Positions 18,134 through 26,933 of a stretch of DNA of 64,000 nucleotides are shown one piece after another; positions within the stretch are counted from its first letter, which is position 1; each line of letters begins with the position of its first letter. Origin of the DNA: Allobogoriella deserti. GTDB taxonomy: Bacteria; Actinomycetota; Actinomycetes; Actinomycetales; Actinomycetaceae. The stretch covers positions 1 through 64,000 of the forward strand of contig NZ_JBHUEE010000011.1 in NCBI RefSeq assembly GCF_042680605.1. The letters run 5' to 3'. The notes below the pieces were generated by a model. The model had not been told where the DNA came from. It saw nothing but the letters and a program-made list of their open reading frames with translations, and made no database searches. The position numbers were made by a program, and so were the translations under genes.

Positions 18134-19339
18134 GTGGGCGCGAGGTCGGCGGAGCCGCTGTGGACCCGCGACTTCCTTCTCGCCACCGGCGTGAACCTCT
18201 GCGCGGCGACCGTCTTCTACATGCTCATGACCACCCTCGCCCGGTACGCGGCCGAGGAGTTCGGCGCGGGTGACGCGCTCTCGGGCCTGGCGGCCAGCAT
18301 GTTCATCGTCGGGGCCATCGCCGCGCGGTTGGTCGGCGGCAATCTCCTCGAACTGATCGGGCGCCGCCGCACGGTGGTCCTGGCGATGACGCTGTTCCTG
18401 TTGGCCTCGGTGAGCTACCTGCCGACGACGTCGCTCGGCCTCCTGCTCGCCGAGCGGTTCGTCCACGGCGCCGCCTTCGGCATGACGAGCACCGCGACGA
18501 TCACCATCGCGCAGAGCACCATCCCGCCGCTCCGGCGCAGCGAGGGCACCGGCCATTTCACCCTGAGCAACACGGTCGCCACCGGCCTCGGCCCGTTCCT
18601 CGGTCTGACGCTCATCGATGTCGTCGGATACCCGGGGCTGTTCTGGGGCGCGGTGGCCTTGGCCGCTGCGGGTCTGGCTGTCGGGACGGGCTTGCGTGCA
18701 CCCGACCTGAGCCTCACCACTGCCGAACGGGCGCGGCTACGACGATTCCGGCCGCGAGACACGCTGGCCGGCGAGGTCGTGCCCATCACCGTCTTCGTGG
18801 GAGTGATCGCCGCCGCCTACGCGGCGATCATCACGTTCCTTGATTCCTACGCCAATGCGGAAGGGCTCGCCGTCGGAGCGGGTGCGTTCTTCCTCGTCTT
18901 CGCGGCTGTGCTGTTCGTTGCGCGGCTCGTGGTGGGCCGGATCCAGGACCGCCGTGGCGACAACGTAGTGCTCTTCCCGGCTATCGCCTCGCTGGCGGTC
19001 GGGTTCGCGGCGCTGGCGTTCGCCTCGAACGACATCATGGTCATCGTCTCCGCGGCCTTCGTGGGGTTCGGCTGGGGCACCATCCTCTCCTCCTCGCAGG
19101 CAATCGCCGTCGCACTCGTCTCACCCGCACGGCTCGGCAGCGCGGTCTCGACCTACTACCTCGCCGTCGACATCGGCACCGGGTTCGGTCCGGCCCTGCT
19201 GGGGTTCGCCGTCACGGCGGTGGGTTACCGGAACACCTACGGCCTGCTCGCTGTCGTGGTCCTCGCCTCGGCAGGCTTGTACCACGCGGTGCACGGGCGA
19301 GACTCGTCGAAGACCGCAGCCGAGCGCGACGCGCGCTGA
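18134..19339 (+). CDS. major facilitator superfamily transporter
   Basis: A 401-residue, 12-helix membrane protein. The GTG start is 5 bases after a strong AGAGGAGGA. The usual loop 2-3 motif is present as LVGGNLLELIGRRRTVVL, and a second similar motif, VARLVVGRIQDRRGD, occurs in the second half, as expected from the internal duplication of the family. It is divergent from the PPOX gene. Sequence resembles drug or sugar efflux members; the substrate is unknown. Confidence 0.88.
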   Translation: MGARSAEPLWTRDFLLATGVNLCAATVFYMLMTTLARYAAEEFGAGDALSGLAASMFIVGAIAARLVGGNLLELIGRRRTVVLAMTLFLLASVSYLPTTSLGLLLAERFVHGAAFGMTSTATITIAQSTIPPLRRSEGTGHFTLSNTVATGLGPFLGLTLIDVVGYPGLFWGAVALAAAGLAVGTGLRAPDLSLTTAERARLRRFRPRDTLAGEVVPITVFVGVIAAAYAAIITFLDSYANAEGLAVGAGAFFLVFAAVLFVARLVVGRIQDRRGDNVVLFPAIASLAVGFAALAFASNDIMVIVSAAFVGFGWGTILSSSQAIAVALVSPARLGSAVSTYYLAVDIGTGFGPALLGFAVTAVGYRNTYGLLAVVVLASAGLYHAVHGRDSSKTAAERDAR

Positions 19340-19375
19340 CCGGGCACCCTCGACCGGGCCCGGGGACGGGGTCGT

Positions 19376-19759
19376 TCAGCTCACGGCCGCGTCCAGTCGG
19401 GCCACGAAGGATTCCGCAGCCCGCACCTTGGCACGCAACTTCGTCCGGCGCTCGTCCGCCGTCGTCCGGACGCGGGCAAGCGCCTCGAGGAGCTCGTGGC
19501 GCTCGTCGTCGGACAGGTCAGCCGCGGCCAGGCGGTCCAGGACGGAGAGGACCTCTCGCATCTCTTCGACCGTGAAGTCGAGCGGCTTCATCTGCTTGAC
19601 CAGTTCGAGACGTTCGACGTCGCGCTCGGTGAACAGGCGGAATCCGCCCTCGGTCCGGCTCGACGGCGTCACCAGGCCCACCTCGCCGTAGTAGCGGATC
19701 GTCCGCAGCGACAGGCCCGTACGTTCGGCCACCTCGCCGATCTGCATGCGCTCTCTCAT
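19376..19759 (-). CDS. MerR family transcriptional regulator
   Basis: 127 residues. The winged helix-turn-helix is at about 5-40 (MQIGEVAERTGLSLRTIRYY) with the wing GGFRLFTERDVERL, followed by a coiled dimerisation helix to the end. The effector region is very short and has no Cys cluster, so this is not a classic metal sensor. The ATG has GGAGGAGG 6 bases upstream. It is divergent from the SulP transporter gene and probably controls it. A dyad between them (19825-19838) is a possible operator. Confidence 0.88.
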   Translation of the reverse strand: MRERMQIGEVAERTGLSLRTIRYYGEVGLVTPSSRTEGGFRLFTERDVERLELVKQMKPLDFTVEEMREVLSVLDRLAAADLSDDERHELLEALARVRTTADERRTKLRAKVRAAESFVARLDAAVS

Positions 19760-19824
19760 CGGGCCTCCTCCGGAGCGAGCCTAACCCGGCGGCCCGAGAG
19801 CAGGGTCACCGAGACAGCACTCTT

Positions 19825-19838
19825 CCGTTACGTTAAGG
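19825..19838. promoter_or_regulatory. possible MerR-type operator
   Basis: CCGTTACGTTAAGG is an imperfect dyad around ACGT. It resembles the TTACGT-AACGTAA sites of some MerR-family regulators and lies between the divergent MerR and SulP genes. The 19-bp spaced promoter typical of MerR activation was not recognised. Confidence 0.3.
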
Positions 19839-19960
19839 TTGCTGCTGGCGACGCCGCCCCGGCCCGCGAGTCGGATCGCCACTGCCAGGTGTGATGACGC
19901 GCCGCCCCCGACCATGACAGACCATCGGGCGCTCGGCGCGCCCACCGACCTGGAGGCCGT

Positions 19961-21511
19961 GTGCCGCTCATCGATGCTTTGCGCCCCGACCCCGCACCGG
20001 AACGCCGCAGCAAGCAGGACCGGGACGATGCCGGTTCCGTCCGCGCCGCCCTCGGTGATCCGCGCCGGCTGCGCACCGAGGTCCTCGGCGGCCTCGTCGT
20101 CGCGCTGGCGTTGATCCCCGAGGCCATCTCTTTCTCACTGATCGCCGGCGTCGACCCCCGGGTCGGGCTCTTCGCGTCGTTCACGATGGCCGTCGCGATC
20201 TCCATCTTCGGCGGCCGGCGCGCCATGATCTCGGCCGCGACCGCGGCGACCGCCCTGGTCATCTCCCCGCTCGTGCCGCTGTACGGTCCCGAGCGCGGGC
20301 TGGAGTACATCATCGCCGCCGTCATCCTGGGCGGCGTCATCCAGGTGGTTCTCGGTCTGCTCGGGGTCGCCAAGATGATGCGGTTCATCCCGCGCTCGGT
20401 CATGGTCGGCTTCGTCAACGCGCTGGCGATCCTCATCTTCATCGCTCAGCTGCCGCACCTGTTCGGCGTGCCGTGGTACGTCTACGTCCTGGTCGCTGCG
20501 GGCCTCGCCATCATCGTTCTCTTCCCGCGCCTGACCACCGTGGTCCCCGCGCCGCTCGTCGCCATCGTCGGTCTGACCACGGTCACCGTCGCCTTCGGCA
20601 TCGCTGCGCCGAACGTCAGCGGCGAGGGTGCGCTTCCGGACTCGCTGCCCACGCTCCTGGTCCCGGACGTACCGCTGTCGCTCGAGACGCTGGAGATCGT
20701 CGCGCCCTACGCCATCGGTATCGCGCTGGTCGGGCTCATGGAGTCCCTGATGACGGCCAAGCTCGTCGACGACATCACCGATACTCACTCCGACAAGACG
20801 CGTGAGGCCTGGGGCCAGGGCGCTGCCAACATCATCACCGGCTTCTTCGGCGGCATGGGCGGCTGCGCCATGATCGGGCAGACCATGATCAATGTGAAGT
20901 CGGCCGGGTCCCGCACGCGGATATCGACCTTCCTCGCCGGCGTCTTCCTGCTGATCCTGGTCGTGGCGCTCGGCGACATCGTCGGCCTGATCCCGATGGC
21001 CGCGCTCGTCGCGGTGATGATCATGGTCTCCGTCGCCACCTTCGACTGGCACTCCGTGCAGCCGTCGACCCTGCGCCGGATGCCCAAGTCGGAAACCACC
21101 GTGATGCTGGTGACTGTGGTGGTCACGGTCGCCACCCACAACCTCGCGTACGGCGTCATCACCGGCGTCATCGTCGCGGCGCTGATGTTCGCCCGGCGCG
21201 TCGCGCACTTCACGCAGGTCGTCGACGTGGCGCACCCGGACGAGAACACGCGGGTGTACAAGGTGATCGGTGAGCTGTTCTTCGCCAGCTCGAACGATCT
21301 CGTGTACCAGTTCGACTATGCCGGAGACCCGGAGAACGTCGTCATCGACATGTCCGACTCACACATCTGGGACGCCTCCACGGTCGCCGCCCTGGACGCG
21401 ATCACGACGAAGTACGCCGCCAAGGCCAAGAAGGTCACCATCACCGGCTTGAACGATGCCAGCGCGGCGCGGCACGAGCGCCTCGCCGGCCACCTGTCCG
21501 CCGGGCACTAG
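19961..21511 (+). CDS. SulP family inorganic anion transporter with STAS domain
   Basis: 516 residues. About 11-13 hydrophobic segments run from 45 to 410, beginning with the SulP signature region LRTEVLGGLVVALALIPEAI. A STAS domain follows at about 420-510 (IDMSDSHIWDASTVAALDAI, with the conserved DSxxxDAS-like loop). It probably moves sulfate, bicarbonate or a related anion across the membrane. Start GTG follows TGGAGG by 5 bases. The adjacent MerR gene is the likely regulator. Confidence 0.9.
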   Translation: MPLIDALRPDPAPERRSKQDRDDAGSVRAALGDPRRLRTEVLGGLVVALALIPEAISFSLIAGVDPRVGLFASFTMAVAISIFGGRRAMISAATAATALVISPLVPLYGPERGLEYIIAAVILGGVIQVVLGLLGVAKMMRFIPRSVMVGFVNALAILIFIAQLPHLFGVPWYVYVLVAAGLAIIVLFPRLTTVVPAPLVAIVGLTTVTVAFGIAAPNVSGEGALPDSLPTLLVPDVPLSLETLEIVAPYAIGIALVGLMESLMTAKLVDDITDTHSDKTREAWGQGAANIITGFFGGMGGCAMIGQTMINVKSAGSRTRISTFLAGVFLLILVVALGDIVGLIPMAALVAVMIMVSVATFDWHSVQPSTLRRMPKSETTVMLVTVVVTVATHNLAYGVITGVIVAALMFARRVAHFTQVVDVAHPDENTRVYKVIGELFFASSNDLVYQFDYAGDPENVVIDMSDSHIWDASTVAALDAITTKYAAKAKKVTITGLNDASAARHERLAGHLSAGH

Positions 21512-21538
21512 ACCGGCGGCGGGTTGGTCGCCGCGCGA

Positions 21539-22297
21539 TCACATGCCGAATCGCCGCCGCAGCTCCCGGGCGTGCCGACGCGAGACCTCGACCCGGCTGC
21601 GCTGACGGTCGTTCATCACAAGAACCAACGCGCCGCGGAAGTCGGGGACCATCTCGCGCACGTGGTCGAGGTTCACCAGGTAGGCGCGGTGGGTGCGGAA
21701 GAAGTGTCCGCGCAGGCGCCTCTCCAACTCGTTGAGGGAGAACGAGACGAGCAGTCGTTCGTCGGCGAGCTTGAGCGAGGTGTACCCCCGGTCCGCGGCG
21801 GCGTAGACGATCGATGCACCGTCGACGAGCACGGTCCGCCCGTCCTTCTGCACCGGGATGCGGACCAGTGGTTCGACCTCGGATACACCGGCACGTGCCT
21901 CCGGTGCCCGCTCCCCCGCCTCTGCGCGCTCCGCGCCCCCGGTCAGGGCGCGGTCGAGCGCGCGGCGGAGCCGGTCGGCATCGAACGGCTTGACGAGGTA
22001 GTCGGCCGCGGACAGGTCGAACGCCTCGACGGCGTGATCCGGATAGGCGGTGGTGAAGATGACCTTCGGTCGGTGCGGGTGTTCCTGCAGTGCGGCCGCC
22101 ACGTCCAGCCCGCTCCCGCCCGGCATCCGGACGTCGAGCAGGACCAGGTCGTAGTCGAGTGAGCGCAGGAGAAGGAGGGCCTCCTCCCCGTTCGTCGCCT
22201 CGCCGACCACCTGGACCTGGCCGACCTCCTCGAGCAGGTAGCGCAGTTCCTCCCTGGCCGGGGCTTCGTCGTCGACGATCAGGGCGCGGGGGCGCAT
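21539..22297 (-). CDS. LytTR-family response regulator
   Basis: 252 residues. The receiver domain at 1-120 has phospho-acceptor Asp55 (LVLLDVRMPGGSG), acidic pocket VDDE and conserved Lys in YLVKPF. After a Glu/Ala-rich linker the LytTR DNA-binding domain runs from about 150 to the end (VYAAADRGYTSLKL, FFRTHRAYLVNLDHV). It is encoded downstream of the LytS-type kinase and the SSS symporter, the arrangement known for BtsSR/YpdAB-like systems that sense and import small carboxylates. Three direct repeats lie just upstream at 22350-22405. Confidence 0.92.
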   Translation of the reverse strand: MRPRALIVDDEAPAREELRYLLEEVGQVQVVGEATNGEEALLLLRSLDYDLVLLDVRMPGGSGLDVAAALQEHPHRPKVIFTTAYPDHAVEAFDLSAADYLVKPFDADRLRRALDRALTGGAERAEAGERAPEARAGVSEVEPLVRIPVQKDGRTVLVDGASIVYAAADRGYTSLKLADERLLVSFSLNELERRLRGHFFRTHRAYLVNLDHVREMVPDFRGALVLVMNDRQRSRVEVSRRHARELRRRFGM

Positions 22298-22349
22298 TCG
22301 CACAGCGTACTGGCGCGCGTTCCCCACCCGCTCCCCCGCGCGGCCGCCG

Positions 22350-22405
22350 CCACTCGTCAACCACGTGCCCACTCGTCAACCATGTGCCCACTCGTCAAAG
22401 ATCTG
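22350..22405. repeat. three 18-bp direct repeats at 19-bp period, candidate LytTR binding site
   Basis: CCACTCGTCAACCACGTG (22350-22367), CCACTCGTCAACCATGTG (22369-22386) and CCACTCGTCAAAGATCTG (22388-22405) are spaced exactly 19 bases apart. On the coding strand each unit opens with TTGACGAGTGG or a close match. LytTR regulators bind spaced direct repeats, and this array lies 53-108 bases before the regulator's own start codon. Confidence 0.6.
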
Positions 22406-22469
22406 CCGGTCGGGTCCGGGCGCACATGAATGACCAATCGGCACAGATATGACAAGTCGCGGGTATGGG

Positions 22470-23768
22470 TCAGCGCAGGGGGACGCGCAGGTCGACCACG
22501 GTGCCGCGGCCCGCGGTCGAGGAGATGCTCAGGTCGTACCGCTCGCCGAACAGTGAATCGAGCCGCTCGGAGATGTTGCGCAGCCCCACGCCGCCCGACC
22601 GCGGGGAGCGGTCACCGTCGTCGGGCGCCGGCTCACCGTGGGTCAGGCGCGCCAGCACGTCGGGCTCCATGCCGACACCGTCGTCCGAGACCCGGATCGA
22701 GGTAGTGCGGGTGAGCGGGTCCACCCGGGCCTTGAGGTGGATCGTCCCGCCCTCGACCTTGTCCGCGATGCCGTGCTTGACGGCGTTCTCCACCAGCGGC
22801 TGGATGGTGAGCACCGGCACGCGGGTCGTCAGCACCTGCGGGTCGATGTCGTAGCGCACGCGCAACCGGTCCCCGTAGCGCGCCTGCTCCAGCGAGAGGT
22901 AGGTCCGCACGAAGAAGTACTCCTGCGCGAACTCGGCGAAGTGGCCGTCCTGGCGCACCGCGTACCGGAAGAAGTCCGACAGGCGCAGCAGCAGTTGCCG
23001 GGCGTCCTCCGGGTCGGTGCGGGCCTTGGAGGCGATCGTATTGAGGATGTTGAACAGGAAGTGCGGATTGATCTGCGCCCGCAGCGCATCCAGCCGTGCA
23101 TGCGCCGACAGCCGCCGCTCCCGGTCCATCTCGGCCAGCTCCAGGTGCAGGGAGAGGATGCTGGCCATGTCCTCGACCAGCCCACGTGGCGGCGGGTCGG
23201 GGTGGACCCGGTAGACGCCGAGGATGCCCACGACGCGCGACCCGATCGCCAGCGGTGCCACGACCGCCGAGACGAGAGGGCAGTCTGGTTCGGTGCAACC
23301 CAGGTGCTCCGGCCTGGTCACCGTCACGGTGCGCTGCTTCTCGATCACCTCGGCCGTGACCCGGGTCTGCGGCGCCCCACCGACGCGGTGGTGGTCGGCA
23401 CCCGGGCCGACGAAGGCCAGCACCTGCTCACGGTCCGCGATGGCGACGGCGTCCCCGCCGACCACCGGCTTGAGCAGTTCGACGGTCCGGCGCGCGGCGT
23501 CGGGCGTCAGACCGGACCTCAGCGGCATGGACCGCCCGGCTGCCGCGATCGGCTGCACCCGGGGATCGCGCGGAGCGGGGCGCGAGGAGGCGCGAGGACC
23601 GCGGAGGGCGGACGGATACCCGAGCACGGCCGCCACCGTCAGCGCCGTCCCGGTGGCAAGCGTCGGCAGCACCCCGAGCGGGGGGTCCACGAACTGCTGC
23701 GTGACGAGGTACACCAGCGTCCAGACGCCGACGACGACCCCGGCGAGCAACGCGCTACCGCTGCGCAC
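22470..23768 (-). CDS. LytS-type sensor histidine kinase
   Basis: 432 residues from a GTG that has GAGGAGG 5 bases upstream and lies 14 bases inside the end of the symporter gene. Two membrane segments (about 5-30 and 33-52) are followed by a GAF-like sensor region (about 85-215; note LGCTEPDCPLVSAVVAPLAI). Next comes the His_kinase (PF06580) core with RAQINPHFLFNILNTI at about 225-240 and the HATPase signature QPLVENAVKHGI. It lacks the five-helix LytS membrane domain. The last-named cysteine pair may matter for sensing. It probably phosphorylates the LytTR regulator encoded next. Confidence 0.9.
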   Translation of the reverse strand: MRSGSALLAGVVVGVWTLVYLVTQQFVDPPLGVLPTLATGTALTVAAVLGYPSALRGPRASSRPAPRDPRVQPIAAAGRSMPLRSGLTPDAARRTVELLKPVVGGDAVAIADREQVLAFVGPGADHHRVGGAPQTRVTAEVIEKQRTVTVTRPEHLGCTEPDCPLVSAVVAPLAIGSRVVGILGVYRVHPDPPPRGLVEDMASILSLHLELAEMDRERRLSAHARLDALRAQINPHFLFNILNTIASKARTDPEDARQLLLRLSDFFRYAVRQDGHFAEFAQEYFFVRTYLSLEQARYGDRLRVRYDIDPQVLTTRVPVLTIQPLVENAVKHGIADKVEGGTIHLKARVDPLTRTTSIRVSDDGVGMEPDVLARLTHGEPAPDDGDRSPRSGGVGLRNISERLDSLFGERYDLSISSTAGRGTVVDLRVPLR

Positions 23769-25458
23769 GGCGGCCTCCTCGGCGTTCGGTGCGACGACCG
23801 GCGACGGTGAGCCGGGCCAGCCGCTCGGCCTGCCGGTCGGCCGCGGTGCCGTGCATCCGCACCCACGCCGCGTCAACGTCCGGCGGGGGCTCGGTCCGCC
23901 GCGAGACCAGGACCGTCACCGCCGCGGCGATCGGCGCCGCGACAAAGGTCGGCGTCACCAGCAGTTCCTTCAGCGCCGACGGGGCCAGCGAGTTGCCCGT
24001 GGTGAACATGACGACGGCGAGCACCGCACCGGTGATCATGCCGGCGGTCGCGCCGCTCGCCGTCGTCCCGCGCCACCAGATCGCCAGCGCGAAGACCGGC
24101 GTGAAGGCGCAGCCCGCGATGGCGAACGCCCAGGTCACCATGGTCGCCACCAGTGACGGCATGGCCGGGGCGAACGCCTCGGGTCGCAGCGCCAGGGCGA
24201 GCACCGCCGCCGCGCAGGCCGCCACGAGGGTGGTGGCGCGCCCCGCGGTGACGGCCTGGCGCTGCGTGGCACGCGGGTTGATGTGCCGCTCGTAGACGTC
24301 ATGGCCCCAGGTGGCCGCCGAGGCCAGCAGGAGGCCGGCGATCGTCGACATCAGCGCGACCAGCGCACCCGCGGCGACCACACCGAGACCCGCTTCCCCG
24401 CCGAAGATACGGCCGAGCACCGGCAGGGCGTGCTCGGGAACGGTCAGCACGCCCTCGACGGTGAGGTCCTCGAGCCACGGATGGTCCGCCACGGCGTCCG
24501 GGATGAGTGCACGAGCCGCCGTGCCGAGCATCACCGCGAGCGCATAGAACATCCCGGCCAACGCGAGAACCCACACCGTGGTCGTGCGGGCGGCCTTGCC
24601 CGTCGGAGAGGTGAAGTAGCGGTTCATCACGTGCGGCAGTCCGGCGGTCCCCATGGCGAGGGTGACCACCAACGCGAACTGACCGAGCCGGCCGTACCGC
24701 GCACCGGGTTCGCCGAAGGTGGCGGGCTGCGCGCCGTCGATCCGGTTCACCTCCTCCTGCAGGACCCAGCCGTCGGCGTCGCGGCTGGGGTTCGCCAGTG
24801 GTTCGGCGCTCAGGGCGTCGACCGCGTCCCCGTACCGGAATCCCTCACCGATGACGACGGCGGCGAGCCAGACCAGCGCGACGAGCAGGAGCAGGAACTG
24901 GACCGCCTGGTTCCAGGTGGTCCCCCGCATGCCGCCGAAGGCGACGATCGCCGCGACCACAGCGGTCGAGAGCAGTACACCGGTCGCGTAGGGCGAGAGC
25001 CCGAAGAACCCCTCGCCGACGAGCAGCTGCCAGGTGATCCCACCACCCACCGACTGCGGGATGAGGTAGGAGAGGATGACGAGCTGGACGACGGCGACGG
25101 CGACCAGCCGCACACGTTCGGAACCGAGCCGGCGCCCGAGGAAGTCCGGGATGGAGAACTCGCCGTAGCGCCGTAGCGGGGCTGCGACGAAGAGCAGGAC
25201 GGGGACGAACCCCGCGGCGAAGCCGACGGCGTACCAGGCGCCGTCGAGACCAGAGACATACACGGCCGCGGCGACGCCGAGGAAGGACGCGGCCGAGAGG
25301 TAGTCACCGCAGATCGCCCACGCGTTGGTGACGATGCCGACCTTCTGGCCCGCGAGGTAGAAGTCCAGGGTGGAGCTGCCGCGCGGGCGCATCACCACCG
25401 ACACGCCGACCACCACGGCCAGCACGGCCAGCAAGGTGGCGAGGCTCGTGGTGTTCAC
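23755..25458 (-). CDS. sodium:solute symporter (SSS family), ActP/MctP-like
   Basis: 567 residues with about 13 hydrophobic segments. SSS hallmarks are TLDFYLAGQKVGIVTNAWAI, GDYLSAASFLGVAAAVY, GGMRGTTWNQAVQFLLL and GTAGLPHVMNRYFTSP. The last two place it in the acetate/pyruvate-type permeases. The GTG overlaps the stop of the DUF485 gene (GTGA), so a small partner subunit and transporter are co-translated. The two-component genes follow directly, suggesting that its substrate or a product is sensed by them. Confidence 0.92.
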   Translation of the reverse strand: MNTTSLATLLAVLAVVVGVSVVMRPRGSSTLDFYLAGQKVGIVTNAWAICGDYLSAASFLGVAAAVYVSGLDGAWYAVGFAAGFVPVLLFVAAPLRRYGEFSIPDFLGRRLGSERVRLVAVAVVQLVILSYLIPQSVGGGITWQLLVGEGFFGLSPYATGVLLSTAVVAAIVAFGGMRGTTWNQAVQFLLLLVALVWLAAVVIGEGFRYGDAVDALSAEPLANPSRDADGWVLQEEVNRIDGAQPATFGEPGARYGRLGQFALVVTLAMGTAGLPHVMNRYFTSPTGKAARTTTVWVLALAGMFYALAVMLGTAARALIPDAVADHPWLEDLTVEGVLTVPEHALPVLGRIFGGEAGLGVVAAGALVALMSTIAGLLLASAATWGHDVYERHINPRATQRQAVTAGRATTLVAACAAAVLALALRPEAFAPAMPSLVATMVTWAFAIAGCAFTPVFALAIWWRGTTASGATAGMITGAVLAVVMFTTGNSLAPSALKELLVTPTFVAAPIAAAVTVLVSRRTEPPPDVDAAWVRMHGTAADRQAERLARLTVAGRRTERRGGRRAQR

Positions 25459-25856
25459 GCGTGCGGCCCGGGGAGGCGGTCGGGCTCGTCGGCGTCCTCG
25501 GTGCCGGTGCTGGTGGCCTCGGAGCTGCCGCCGCCGAGCATCCGGGACTCGACCGCACTGGACAGGCTCGCCGCGGCGATGCCGACGACGGCGAAGACGG
25601 CGTACAGCCCGAAGGCCGCCATCGCGAAACCCGGGCTGATGTTGCCGACCAGCCGGGCCTCGGACCACCAGCCGAGCGTCAGGGACAGGACCGGGAAGCC
25701 CCCGACCACGACGAGAAAGACGAGGAAGTAGCCCACGGCGACGCGCCGCAGCGTGCGGAAGGCTGCATCGACCTCCGCCGGCGTGTCCGTGGAGTCCAGG
25801 CCCGGCGGCTCGGCAGCGCCGTCGGACGCGCCGATGCCGCCCGTCCCGAGAACCAT
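25455..25856 (-). CDS. DUF485-like small symporter-associated membrane protein
   Basis: 133 residues. There are two membrane helices (about 45-68 and 80-105) between a Gly/Asp-rich N-terminus and an acidic tail. The first helix region, RTLRRVAVGYFLVFLVVVG, resembles DUF485 proteins that accompany acetate permeases. The ATG at 25856 with AAGGTG 6 bases upstream is preferred over a GTG three codons earlier. First gene of the leftward operon DUF485-SSS-kinase-regulator. Confidence 0.78.
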   Translation of the reverse strand: MVLGTGGIGASDGAAEPPGLDSTDTPAEVDAAFRTLRRVAVGYFLVFLVVVGGFPVLSLTLGWWSEARLVGNISPGFAMAAFGLYAVFAVVGIAAASLSSAVESRMLGGGSSEATSTGTEDADEPDRLPGPHA

Positions 25857-25892
25857 GGCGGGCACCTTAACGCGGGCAGCTCACCGACGGCG

Positions 25893-26327
25893 CTAGGAGC
25901 GGGTGAGGAGTTTGTACCCGGTCCGGAGCAGGACTGCGGCACCGCCGCCGGCCAGCACCAGCCCCATCCCGGGCAGCAACGAGCCCCAGCTGTCACTGAC
26001 CGCAGAGAGGTACACCAACCGCGCCAGCTGCCAGCCGACGATCACCCCGACGCCGAGCCCGGCGACGAGCACGTGGCCGAGCGCGATCTTGCGGTACGGC
26101 AGCAACGCGCCGGCGATCGCGATGAAGCCGGCGCTCAGCGTCCACAGCCCGGGACCGGCCAGGCCCGGTAGGGATCCGGCCGGAAAGATGACCCATGGGA
26201 AGAGGGAGCCGAGGACAGCGAGCAGACCACCGAGCAGCATCCCGAGACTGCCGGGATGGAAGACGCCTCTGGCGCCTGCGTGCGCCTTGCCGGCGGCCGT
26301 GCCGGCCGTGCTCGTCGTCGAGGACAT
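25893..26327 (-). CDS. hypothetical four-helix membrane protein
   Basis: 144 residues with hydrophobic segments at about 27-48, 57-75, 82-104 and 118-135 and a short basic end. I recognise no family. It is encoded 36 bases upstream of the DUF485 gene on the same strand and could be the first gene of that operon. CATATCATCG just before the ATG may be a -10-like element, in which case translation could be nearly leaderless. Confidence 0.6.
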   Translation of the reverse strand: MSSTTSTAGTAAGKAHAGARGVFHPGSLGMLLGGLLAVLGSLFPWVIFPAGSLPGLAGPGLWTLSAGFIAIAGALLPYRKIALGHVLVAGLGVGVIVGWQLARLVYLSAVSDSWGSLLPGMGLVLAGGGAAVLLRTGYKLLTRS

Positions 26328-26606
26328 ACCGCGATGATATGCGCAGCGGACCCGACACCGGCACGTCTCGGGGGCGGTGAAGTCCTCGAACGGTCGGCTC
26401 GGATCCACGAGTGGTCCCTCTCGGCCCGTGAGCGGACCCAGTGTGGCGCGCTGCCCGGTCACGCGCGGTTTGCGACCGTTCGACGATCGGCGTGCGCCGT
26501 CGGCGGCGATTGGCTTGTGCGGGCCGCGACGGGTGCGCTTTTCTCCCAGCACCGGACGTGCCCTGGGTAAAGCCGCCCAGGGTGCTCGCGAGGAAGGGAG
26601 CGTCCT

Positions 26607-26933
26607 GTGGAGCGCACGGCGCACGAGAACGACCCGGGGGGTACCTCCCCGCCCGGGGGCAACGGCTGGAGGCAGCAGTACTGGCGGAAGAACCTCCGGC
26701 TGATGCTCGTCCTGTTGATCATCTGGTTCGTGGTCTCGTTCGGCTTCGGTGTCCTGCTGATCGAGCCGCTGAACCAGATCGAGGTGTTCGGGTTCCCGCT
26801 GGGTCTGTGGTTCGCCCAGCAGGGTTCGATCTACACGTTCGTCATCCTGATCCTCGTGTACGCGGTGCGGATGGACCGCCTCGACGACGAGTTCGGCGTG
26901 AGCGAGCGCAACGGGGACGGTGAGCGGCTGTGA
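26607..26933 (+). CDS. DUF4212 small subunit of a sodium/solute symporter
   Basis: 108 residues. A Gly/Pro-rich start leads into WRQQYWRKNLRLMLVLLIIW, and two helices (about 32-55 and 70-90) flank FGFPLGLWFAQQGSIYTFV. This pattern is characteristic of DUF4212 proteins, which pair with VC_2705-type symporters. The GTG start follows GGAAGGGAG. Its stop overlaps the start of the next gene (GTGA). The 279-base region upstream, shared with a divergent membrane gene, shows no clear motif. Confidence 0.88.
   Translation: MERTAHENDPGGTSPPGGNGWRQQYWRKNLRLMLVLLIIWFVVSFGFGVLLIEPLNQIEVFGFPLGLWFAQQGSIYTFVILILVYAVRMDRLDDEFGVSERNGDGERL

Noticed and set aside
26328..26606. Possible riboswitch or regulatory RNA between divergent membrane genes
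   Set aside because: No conserved aptamer-like core or convincing paired structure was recognised by eye.
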